DNA from: Immersiella caudata
Lineage: Eukaryota > Ascomycota > Sordariomycetes > Sordariales > Lasiosphaeriaceae
Assembly: GCA_030512335.1 (NCBI GenBank)
Contig: JAULSU010000003.1
Coordinates: 2,046,001 to 2,110,000, forward strand
Reading direction: 5' to 3'
DNA length: 64,000 nt
The number at the start of each line of letters is the position of its first letter. The stretch's first letter is position 1. Positions 50,912 through 60,617 of the stretch are shown here, in pieces. The translations under genes were made by a program, and so were the position numbers. The notes beneath the pieces are model-generated. The model did no database searches. It saw only the letters and a list, made by a program, of their open reading frames with translations, and had not been told where the DNA came from.

Positions 50912-53080
50912 ATGCCTCTCTTCCAGTCTTCTTCTGCACAGGCAGTCAAGAAAAGACTAATCGTTTGTTGCGATGGCACATGGATGAACTCGTAAGTCTG
51001 TCTATCTTCGCACAAATCACCACTGACACGAAGATCAAGTGACACTGGGTACACCAAGCCGACCTTCTACAATCCCGTTGGCAAACTTCAAACACCATCG
51101 AACGTCACTCGTCTCTCCCGGTCGCTGCGCCGCATCTGCACGGATGGGACTATCCAGATCATCGAATACCACTCCGGTGTCGGAACCGGGGGTACCGTTG
51201 CCGACCTTGTGTCCGGTGGTGCTTTTGGGCTGGGCATAAGCGAAAACATAAGGTCCGCATATTCTTTTATTTGCGCAAACTACCGCGACGGAGATGAGGT
51301 TATCTTGATAGGCTTTTCGAGGTTAGTTTGGCTCCGCTGGAGGACTTGCTGTTGATCTCGCAAGCGTTGATCGTATCCTTTTCAGGGGCGCCTTTACGGC
51401 AAGATCCGTTGCTGGGATGGTGGACAACATAGGTTTGCTCACACGAGAAGGCATGGAGTTCTTCTACCCCATTTACAAGGACATGCAAAACTGGCAGACG
51501 TCAGACTACGAAGACCCGTTCCCAGGCGTCCCTTTTGACATCAAGCCTCGGGGCATCACTGCGAAGGCAGTCTACCGCCAGATGCTCGCCGATGTGAGCG
51601 TGCAAAACACTGATAGCTTGGAAAATTTGCTGACGGCGAACAGAGGGGCTTGACCCGTCTTTACCAGGGAGTCAACAAGGATAAGTTGATCAAGATTAGG
51701 GCTGTAGGTATGGCATCATTGCAGCTTCTCTCTCTGTCCCTAGCTTACATCGTTAGCCGTTTTTGACACAGTTGGGAGCCTTGGTGTTCCCAATGTTTCG
51801 CTGCTCTCGAAGCTCGGCCTCCACCAGTCGACGAAAGAGTTCCGCTTCTTCGACACAGACATCTCCAACCGGGTAGAATACGCTTTTCAAGCGTTAGCCC
51901 TAGATGAGCACCGCTTGCCTTTTAGCCCTACGTTGTGGGAGCGTGCTGCCACCAACAACAAAGCAACTGATCTTCGTCAGGTTTGGTTTCCGGGAAATCA
52001 TGGAAACGTAGGGGGCGGCTGGCAAGACGCAGGGGTTGCCAACATGTCACTGGCTTGGATGATGGATCAGTTGGCCTCGATTGGTGTTGAATTTGACGAG
52101 AAGACTATTTCACGAATCTTTACACGTCTCGTTCGCGACTATCGCGATATGGCTAACGCTTCCAAGCCCGAAGCTCCGCCACCCATCACGTCAGATGATC
52201 CGATCGCAGGGGATGAACCTGAAGGTGAGAGCAGCGCTTTCTGTGGCTTGCTGCAGAAAGTCAAGCCAAATATTTTGCCGAAAGTCAAGCAGTGGGCTAT
52301 CAGTCCTATTTTCGAAATCAACGATCCCGTTCGGCCCTGGAGTTTGGGAGCTATCTTGGGTATGTGCGATTGCTGCTGTTTTTTGCCCCTTTAGTCCTTT
52401 GCCTTATTGTCAGGAGGTACCTCCCCAGACCTCCTGAGACATGCAAATATTGTCCTGGAATGGAAGTTGGTGGCTGACATCGACTACCAGGCAGCGAAGG
52501 CATGATGTTCAAGATGATCGGATACAATTTGAGAACCCCAGGAATGTACCGGAAGGTCGACCCCGAGACAGGTAGCTCAACGCGCGTCTTTTTAGAGGAC
52601 ACAAACGAACGCCTGCACAGTTCAGTACGCACTCGCCTAGCAATGAAAGGATTGGGGCTCAATGATACGAGTGTGTGGAAAGCTCCGGCGCTCAAAGGGA
52701 ACTGGAGGCTGCGAACGACGATGGAGCACTTTCCGGATCCCATACCACCAACCCAGACAACATGGGAGCCATCGGAAGCTGTTGGGGCAGCAGCGATTGC
52801 AGCAGACGGAGATGAAACAGCAAAGGCTCCTGATGATTCCAATGCTGAGGCGCGGAAGATGGTGGACACAATCGCAGACCGGCAGCGACCTCTCTCCGTT
52901 GCCAAGAACAGACCGTACCGGTGGATCTGGGAGTATTGCGGCCCGGAAAAGGAGGCACCGCCTCAGAGAATCATGGTTGAGGAGCCGCTAGGGCCATTCG
53001 AGAGACAATTGCTGCGTCTTTCCGGCGGCGATCCAAACGTATATGCCTTTGCCGAAAAGATGGCCATTGATGAGCTCTAA
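50912..53080 (+). CDS. DUF2235 alpha/beta-hydrolase-like protein
   Basis: DUF2235 proteins are alpha/beta hydrolases; bacterial relatives include type VI secretion phospholipases of the Tle1 class, while the fungal substrates are unknown. Six exons, 50912-50991, 51040-51321, 51386-51593, 51644-51707, 51757-52359 and 52491-53080, give 608 residues. Motifs: KKRLIVCCDGTWMNSDTGYT at the start, YHSGVGTGG, the nucleophile elbow IGFSRGAF with Ser120 (codon for the next Arg split by intron 2), VFDTVGSLGVP with a probable catalytic Asp, and WFPGNHGNVGGGW carrying the probable His. The C-terminal 230 residues hold EGMMFKMIGYNLRTPG and a disordered stretch, ending AEKMAIDEL. Introns 1-4 are 48-64 nt; intron 5 (131 nt) belongs to the repeated intron family. 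Confidence 0.92.
52360..52490 (+). mobile_element. Introner-like element: DUF2235 gene intron 5
   Basis: A 131-nt phase 1 intron in a Gly codon (LGAILG/SEGMM). It starts GTATGTGCGATTGCTGCT, has TTTTTTGCCCCTTTAGTCC, the arms CAGGAGG (52411-52417) and CCTCCTG (52430-52436), then GAGACATGCAAATATTGTCC and GCTGACATCGACTACCAG. It matches LEU2 intron 4 best at the 5' end and the DGAT1 introns in the stem and 3' end. Confidence 0.88.
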
Positions 53081-54618
53081 GGGGTGGCACGACATCACCT
53101 AGGACTATCGCCTTGACAGTATAATGAATATAATCCTTACTCTTGCTAGTGGAGCGATCACTGAGTCGGAGGCAGCGCCTCACTGGACGGCAGTTACAGT
53201 CATTCGTTACGGAGCATGCGGTGTTTTCAGCCTGCCTCAAGCTGTTGAAGCTGGCTGTCCTTCCGGTAGCGGAATGTTTGCTGCTGATGAGGTGTGTAAG
53301 AGACGGGACGAGATTGGACATCTACGTCGTCCCGCCATTCGACGACAAGCGGGCTGAAGCCGTTGCTTTCCCTCGTGCATTGCAGAGTGCATAAGTGTGT
53401 GGGGTTCCGATCACGCGAGCTCAGCCAGGCTGCTCTAGCCTCAAGCGCGACGGTGTTGTGAAAATGGAAAACTCTGAGTACCGTACGTAATAAACGCTTA
53501 TTTAGATCCGGATGTTACCTGTCAAAGCAAAGACTAGACGGAGTCAGTATCTCTGTGCATGTCCAGTAGTTCACACCGTCAACATTGTTCGAAGTCCGTT
53601 CATTGTGCAGGTCGCCAAGCCAAGGGTAGAGTCGGAGGTGACTTGCCTTCTCCGCAATCCATCCATCACTTGGGGAATTGGCCAATAGAGAGGGGCTATC
53701 GTCATTACTTTACGCAGTGGGAGGTTATCGGGATCTCGATTGTGCATGGGTGCGGTGCGGTGCGATAAGGATGATACGGCAATTTATGCGGAGGAGAGTT
53801 GGTGCGATAGGGAGGTCGTATCCGGAGGTGAACTGAGGGAGCTCAGGTTGAGGTCGTGTTGAGAGAGTCAAGGTGAGTTGAGTAAGGGGTTGCTTAGATA
53901 GGATATGTCGTGTCCGTCACGCGGTCCATCAGCTTCGATCAGATCGTGGGCTTAGCGCCGTGCAAGTGGAAGCAAGTAGGCAGACTGGGCAAAAGTGAAT
54001 TTGTGGATGGTAGTGGAATTGGTGAAGAGCTCCACCCCGCTCTCGCTCTGGGCCGGGTTGCCCCGCTGAGAGAAGGAGGGATGACGATGATGTCGACTCC
54101 CCTGCAGTTATTTTCCACATGGGTTCTGTTCTCGGGGGAGGAGGCTGTGTTCAGTAGTTTTCTGGGGGTTTCTCTGTTGTAGAACAAACACCTCTTCATT
54201 CGGTGTCAGAGGTTGTTGCTTTCTTCCTTGAGAGCAGAAAAGACGTGAAATTATTGTGCTGGAGCTTCATCGGCTCGTCGAACCCACATCCCCACATCCA
54301 TCTAGGCCTGCCTTCCTCGGTGGCGGAACTGCTACCACCCCCCCCTGCCCAGAGCTAGCATCTAGTGAGCCCCGCGACCGACAGCCGGGGAGAGCCAGAA
54401 AGCAAAGGCGCAAGGGGTTGCCTGAGTTTTTTTGTTTCCACCAAGAAGACACCGAAACGCGTTGCGTGCGTGGATGTGGGTTTTTTTTTTCTTTTTTTTT
54501 TTTTTTTGTTTTCCTTCCCCTTCGTCGCTTTGCCCTCCCCTGATTTGGAGCCAATCGATATCCTCACCTTCAAAAAGATACCTAAAGCGGTTGGTTGGTC
54601 GAGAGGCATCGACGCATC
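53081..54618. other. Intergenic region upstream of the amino-acid transporter
   Basis: The 1.5 kb contains the 3' region of the DUF2235 gene and the next promoter. A T-rich tract at 54480-54508 followed by a C/T stretch lies 110-140 bases before the ATG and is typical of a fungal leader. No gene is seen. Confidence 0.5.
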
Positions 54619-57125
54619 ATGACGTCGCGAAACCCGTCGACATGGGATCAGTATGAGCGCGGGGGTGCGAACTCGCCGGGGAGGACGGGGAGCGTGTCGT
54701 CGATGGGGAATCGGAGCGTGCAGTTTGAGGATGAGTCGCTATTGGGACGGAGTGTTGATTCGGGGGCGGACGATGGAGAGTGGCCGCAGCTGAGGAGGAG
54801 AAGGTGAGTCTGTTGGATTCTTGGCTTTCGTAGAAAGCAGGAGGAGTGTTTTGGAATGGGGACCGTGACTGATTATTGCTGCGGTGTTGCTTTAGGTCGT
54901 CGATTACGAACCGCCTCGCTGGCTTGACCGACATCGGTGGCGTCAACAGTATCAGATCATTCACGAGAAGTTGGCAGCGCGCCGCTGGATTCGCCGAGGT
55001 CATTCCACAGCGACCATCTTTTGTTTACGCCCCCGATCAGGCTCCTTTGGGGCTTCCCGCCGAGGGCCTCCCGACCAGGAGAATCGACGTTGAAGCGCCG
55101 GATTATTCCACCGTGAGATCGTCTCTGCTTCGGCAGCACTTTGAAGCCTCGTCGCCCGGTGAGGCGGTTGCCCCGGACGCTGCAAGCCCCGAGCCCGAGT
55201 CGAGCAACGTACAACATCCAGGCGACTTTCGGGAACGTGAGCAAAAGGCCCTTGACAATGAGCTATCGGCGCTCTTCCGTGTGGGGAGTGCCGCCACGAC
55301 GACGGGGTCAATATTCGCCGTGCCGCCGCATCTCGCGACCCCGGAGATTATCGGCAGTTATGGATCCATCGGCGACTACGGCACAATTCGGTCCAATGTG
55401 AGCCGGGCGTCGATGGCGCAGGCTGCAGCACACTGGCAGCAGCAGCAAGAGGCTGGCGGCAACGTTCCGGACGGCGAGATTGCACCCATCCTGGTCAAGG
55501 AGGTCGAGCAAGACGGTAAGATTGTCCTGGCAGTAGAAGGGCAGTCGACGCTGCCCCAGACCGTGTTCAACTCCATCAAGTAAGTCCCGCTCTGTGTTGG
55601 TCCCCAGCAGAACCTACTGCTGACTTGACCTTTCCCCCAGTGTGTTGATTGGCGTAGGTCTGTTGAGCTTACCCATGGGCATCAAATATGCTGGATGGAT
55701 ATGCGGTATGACTGCCCTGGCAGCCTGCGCGGGTTTGACGGCGTATACCGCGAAGTTGCTGGCAAAGTGTATGGACTTGGACCCCAGCTTGATCACCTTC
55801 TCCGATTTGGCCTTCATCTCGTTCGGCCGCAACGCCCGTATCGCTACCAGTATTCTCTTCACGCTTGAACTTCTTGCTGCTTGTGTCGCTCTCATCGTCC
55901 TCTTCGCCGACTCCTTGCACCTCCTCTTCCCCAGCATGCTGTCGCTGACAGGCTGGAAGACATTCTGCGCCTTCATATTGGTACCTCTGAACTTTCTCCC
56001 ACTGCGGCTCTTGAGCTTCACCAGCATCATCGGCATTTTTTCATGCTTGAGCAGTAGGTTATCCTGCAGAATGTGAAAGATGGCGATAAAAATGGCTAAT
56101 CTGCTCGACAGTCGTCCTAATCCTCCTGCTTGACGGTTTCATCAAGCCGACCTCCCCAGGATCCCTCCTCGACCCCGCCGCGACATACATGTTCCCAAAG
56201 AACTGGCTCACATTGCCATTATCCTTCGGTTTACTGATGTCGCCATGGGGCGGACACTCTGTGTTCCCGAACGTACGGTTCCCCCAGGTAGTACTTTCGG
56301 TCTTGTTTGCTTACGAGAATATAGATCTACCGAGACATGAGACACCCATATCGTTACAGCCAAGCGGTCAAGATCTCATTCTCGTTCACAGTATGCTCGG
56401 CCTCGCCCATAGATAGTCTGGGACTGGATAAGTGCTTACCAACTTCTAGTATATCTTGGATGCCACCACCGCGGTTGCTGGCCTCCTCATGTTCGGCGAT
56501 GGAGTCCGCGATGAGATCACATCCAACATCTTGATGGAAGCCAGCTATCCCCGTGTGCTAACAGTTCTAATGAGTGAGTGGCACTCAACACCCTGTGACT
56601 AACTCGAGATGTGGCCACTAACTTACCATAGCCATGTTCGTCGCCATCATCCCGTTGACAAAGATACCTCTGAACGCCCGCCCCATCGTGTCCACCATCG
56701 AGGTTCTCTTGGGGCTGCACCAACAGACCGTCGCGGACAGCTCTGGGCTCGTGGGCCGGTCCATGTACTTCCGAGGCATCATGAAGATTGCTATTCGCAT
56801 CATCATCGTGGTTGTTTTCTGGTATATCGCCATCGTCTTCCCCGCCTTTGATAGTATTATGGCGTTCATGGGAAGTGCACTGTGCTTTACCATCTGTGTT
56901 ACGTAGGTTTTGCTTTGCATCCTCAAGTTGCCTCGTCTATGCTAACACTCCCCTTCAAGCCTGCCCATTGCCTTCTACCTCAAGCTCTTCCAGGACCAGA
57001 TCGAAGCCAAGGAGAGATTCGTGGCCACAGCCGTCATGGCACTCTCGACCCTTCTCTCCATCACCGGCACGGTTTGGGCATTCTTGCCCAAGAGCCTGAT
57101 TGGAGCAGAGCCCACCCACGCATGA
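54619..57125 (+). CDS. Vacuolar amino-acid transporter, AVT1-like (AAAP family)
   Basis: AVT-type carriers move neutral amino acids across the vacuolar membrane, driven by protons. Eight exons, 54619-54803, 54896-55579, 55641-56053, 56112-56272, 56325-56390, 56450-56573, 56632-56902 and 56960-57125, give 689 residues; the introns are 52-92 nt and all joins keep frame. The first 285 or so residues are a polar cytosolic domain, long as in Avt1. The transporter core begins TVFNSINVLIGVGLLSLPMG, the hallmark of helix 1 in this family. Further helices include LAACAGLTAYTAKLLAKCMD, the ELLAACVALIVLFADSL segment, LSFGLLMSPWGGHSVFPNIY, DATTAVAGLLMFGD and a final LSITGTVWAFLP. About ten to eleven membrane segments fit. 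Avt1 against Avt3/4 is judged by the long N-terminus, so the subfamily is inferred. Confidence 0.92.
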
Positions 57126-58595
57126 GGGCTGATCTGACTGGAGCTCCTGGTGGGTGAGTTATTTCGACGACATCTCCTATACCGGACCAGCCGCCTGCTT
57201 AAACAGCTTCATCGTCCGAGAAACGCCGGATATTCTCAAAAATACGGGCGTTTTTTCTTCTTCTCGACACTATGGACCACATCATCACCCTTTCTAGGTT
57301 GAGAGCATCTAATAGGGGCATATCCTGCCGTAGCGACCTCTTTGTTTACGGGGCCGCTGCACGTTTGCACGTGTGCATTTGGTCGTTCCTCTTTTCCGTT
57401 GGCCCTAGGGCTTTCTCCCTAGCTCGGCAACGCAGAGCAACATGCATTAGCATCATCCGCGGTTGTTGTCTCTTCATTTCATGCAGCATCACCAACATTG
57501 CGTTGCTTAAGTAGCACGAACACATAGTTAATGATGATATATGCCCACCTCACCTGGGTTGCATCTTGTTTACCACCAACATAGTCTCCGCTCGACAGCA
57601 TGGGGATCCTTCGTGGACCAACCGTTAATGTGGCATGGCATGGCATCTCATGTCAGTAGTTGCCTGCCGGTGCGGTGCCATACCCGTCCACCCTCCTGTA
57701 CTAAGCATGCACGTCAATGTGTCACCTCATGAGAGGACTCAAACATCTGTGCTACACTAGCACCGGTTCAGTCACGGGACAGGATACTGCAGTTGCGTTC
57801 CTGCTCTCGCTGTTTCTCCGACCAACCGACACCGGCCTGAAGCGGGTTCATGAAACTTTTGCTCATACTGTCGTGGGATGCTGGGTATGTCCGCATCTCA
57901 GTCCTGTGTTCGGGTAGACACTTAAGTTTCCCCACCGTGTCTTGTCTCAGTCTGCGCAACTGTGCCGAGAGCCTGATGGAACCACACTGGCTTTCTTGTT
58001 CATGTATTGTTTTCTCTTGTTCCACTGTAACACCTGTCCCCGATTCCGGCTCATTCTCACTGTCTGACACAATGACTGACACGGAAGTCACGATAACCAG
58101 CTGTCAAGTCTGAGCATATTGTTTTCGAGTGGGTAACCTCTGGTATTCTTAGAAAATCTGGGCAGAATATCTAATACACAGAAAGCGAGCTGGGCTCGTC
58201 CCATCATGCCAAATCCACCGTGATCGAAGAAGAGTTGCTGACCCCGCGGCTGTGATACAAAGTTCAATCCAATCCCAATTTCCAGTTCTGCGAATCGCTC
58301 GCCGGCGCCCCCAGCTTTGCCATATTTCGTTTCGTTCTTCTATACAAGAAAACCCCATGCTATGCTATTGTAATTGACAGATGAACTGGTCAACGTCTTG
58401 TAATGTGAACTGCTGCCCCTGCGCAATCCGCCGGAGTGGTATGATGAAAAGAAGCCCCCAAAAAATTAAACGAAGCCGGTGAGGTCAGCAGAATCCTCTC
58501 AAAAATAAACAAAAAAAGTGCGGTGTGTTTGATCAACGGTGATGGATAATGGTAGCCCAACTACGATTGATGGCTACTCAAGACACACAACTCCC
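57126..58595. other. Intergenic region between convergent genes
   Basis: The stop codons of the transporter and of the Ksp1-type kinase face each other across 1.5 kb. Small ORFs on both strands show no protein character. No gene or RNA gene is seen. Confidence 0.5.
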
Positions 58596-60617
58596 CTAGG
58601 AGTGAGCGTCTTGCAAGCCACCAACCCACTCGAGATCGCCAAAGCCATGGCGTTTCTCCTTACGCCAGTCGAAATTCCAATCTCGATCTCGTGCCCTGTG
58701 ACGAGGGCACTCCTTGGCTCGGTCTTTGTTCGCGTGATGAATCCATTTCCCAGGAGACGTGGTTGAGTGGTGAGGTGGAGAGGTGTGGTGTCCGGAGAGG
58801 AGATAGGAATTGTGGTGAGAGTTGCCGTGAAAGTCAAAAACGCCATGCCCGTTGCCCAATGAACCTGACCCAACGTTACCGCGCCCAGAGCGAGAAGTGC
58901 TGTCGGGTGCATGAGAAGAATTGCCCGTGTAGGCTCGGCGACGCTCGCCGAGAACCGCCCACTTGTCCACACCACCCCGCTTGGAGCCAGGTGACTCGGG
59001 TTGCTTGGGAGACTCCTTGGCAGCAGGGAGCTCGTGGAAGAAGAAACCGTCGGCGGTGAGATCCTCGTCGTCGATGTTTGCACCAAGAGCCATATCGATC
59101 GAGGGGATGTCATGATCGGCATGCAGGCTGGTGGTCTTGGTAGCAGGAGACAAGCCGAGGCGAGGGGTGTTGTCGTCGTCAATAGCTACTGTTGCAGTCT
59201 TGCTCTCGTGGCTCCAAGTCCTGGAATTCATCTCCTTGAGGGCTTGCATCTGGCGATTTTGCTCTTCTTCTTCAATCTCCTCATCCCACAGGTCGCTCCA
59301 GCTCTTAGACACGGCATCCTTACGGCCGAAGACCAAGGACATGGCAGACTGGCCCTTGGTTTTTGTCATGTTGATGGGCAGCGAGCCAGCCATCGGCGAG
59401 ACTTTGAAGGCTTTGGTAGGCAGCTTTGGACGTAAGCTTGTCGGCATATTGAGAGATTGGATCGAAGCGCCGAGGCTCGAGTCGAGCATCGACGAGATCG
59501 AAGGGGTCTGAACACTCCCAGAGAGCCAGTCGGTTGTCGTGCCCGACTTCGAGAAAAGGTCCTCGGTGTAGCTCTCATCGTCGCGAATGGCACTGAGCTG
59601 ACGAATCGGCTTTTGTGGGCTGGCTTGGAGAGCGCGGGCCCAGGGGAAGGCACCAGTGTCGAGTTGAGGGCTCTGCACAGAGGGTGTCCGGAGGGGCTCG
59701 CGGTTGGCGCTGGCAACCACGGGACGGTTGTTGGAGCAGAAGTCATCAAGAGCCTCGTCAAGGGTGGTGAAGCTGATAACGCGCTTGAGGGCATCGCGGG
59801 CACCGATCAAGGATCGCTTGCTCGGGTCAAGATTCATGCACTGGACGATGACCTCGTACGTGTCTTGCGACATGGACGGGAAGACATCGAACAGGGATTG
59901 CTTGTCCCTAGAGAAATCTAGGAAAAGCGGGTCGTCTTCGGTCGGGGTGGTGAAAGGATTCCGGGAGAAGAGAATGTTGAGCAGGCAAACCCCGATGGCC
60001 CAAATGTCAGCCTGGGCGGGCGAGTATCCGGCGCCAGCCGAATCATACTGCTCAGGGGACATGTAGCGGTCGCTGCCGACGGTAGTTTCGTATGTCCACC
60101 GATCAGTCGTGGCAAGCCCAAAGTCGCCGAGCTTCACAGAGCCAGACTCAGTGAGGAAGATGTTCTCGGGTTTGATGTCGCGGTGGTAGACACCCTTGGC
60201 ATGAATGTAGGCAACGGCATCAACAAGTTCCAGCATGAAGCGCCTCACATGCTCCGTCTCCAGGGGGCCGTGGCCGACCCGAATCGCCTCGTACAGGTCG
60301 CCCCGTGGGCAAAACTCCAGAACCAGATATACGTGAGCGTCCGTCTCGAACGATTCAATAAGATTGACGATGTTCGGATGGGAACCCAGACGTCTGTGAA
60401 GGACCAGCTCCTCGGACTTGTCATCGATCGCGAAGTCGAAGCCAGCGTCGGTGGCGGCTGTCCTCTTGGTCAAGCACTTGATCGCGACAGACTGGTTGGT
60501 TCGGACATCTCTAGCCATGAAGACCATGCCAAAGGAGCCGTGGTTGAGCGGGGCGACTGTCTGATACCGACCACCGAGGAGGACACCCTCCAGGAAGTTG
60601 TTGCGAAGGCATTCCAT
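58596..60617 (-). CDS. KSP1: Serine/threonine protein kinase, Ksp1/Ran1-like
   Basis: Kinases of this group in yeast act in nutrient signalling, autophagy control and filamentous growth. The intronless ORF encodes 673 residues. The kinase domain spans about residues 10-290: glycine loop NHGSFGMV (first Gly replaced by Asn25), VAIK with Lys47, Glu in the following helix, YHRDIKPEN with Asp147, DFG at 165-167, and a YMSPEQYD activation end instead of the usual APE, all typical of the Ksp1/Ran1/Sks1 group. The remainder is a disordered Ser/Pro-rich tail with patches such as DLWDEEIEEEEQNRQMQAL and a basic C-terminal stretch ending EWVGGLQDAHS. Which yeast paralogue it matches best (Ksp1, Sks1, Vhs1) cannot be settled by eye. 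Confidence 0.88.
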   Translation of the reverse strand: MECLRNNFLEGVLLGGRYQTVAPLNHGSFGMVFMARDVRTNQSVAIKCLTKRTAATDAGFDFAIDDKSEELVLHRRLGSHPNIVNLIESFETDAHVYLVLEFCPRGDLYEAIRVGHGPLETEHVRRFMLELVDAVAYIHAKGVYHRDIKPENIFLTESGSVKLGDFGLATTDRWTYETTVGSDRYMSPEQYDSAGAGYSPAQADIWAIGVCLLNILFSRNPFTTPTEDDPLFLDFSRDKQSLFDVFPSMSQDTYEVIVQCMNLDPSKRSLIGARDALKRVISFTTLDEALDDFCSNNRPVVASANREPLRTPSVQSPQLDTGAFPWARALQASPQKPIRQLSAIRDDESYTEDLFSKSGTTTDWLSGSVQTPSISSMLDSSLGASIQSLNMPTSLRPKLPTKAFKVSPMAGSLPINMTKTKGQSAMSLVFGRKDAVSKSWSDLWDEEIEEEEQNRQMQALKEMNSRTWSHESKTATVAIDDDNTPRLGLSPATKTTSLHADHDIPSIDMALGANIDDEDLTADGFFFHELPAAKESPKQPESPGSKRGGVDKWAVLGERRRAYTGNSSHAPDSTSRSGRGNVGSGSLGNGHGVFDFHGNSHHNSYLLSGHHTSPPHHSTTSPGKWIHHANKDRAKECPRHRARDRDWNFDWRKEKRHGFGDLEWVGGLQDAHS

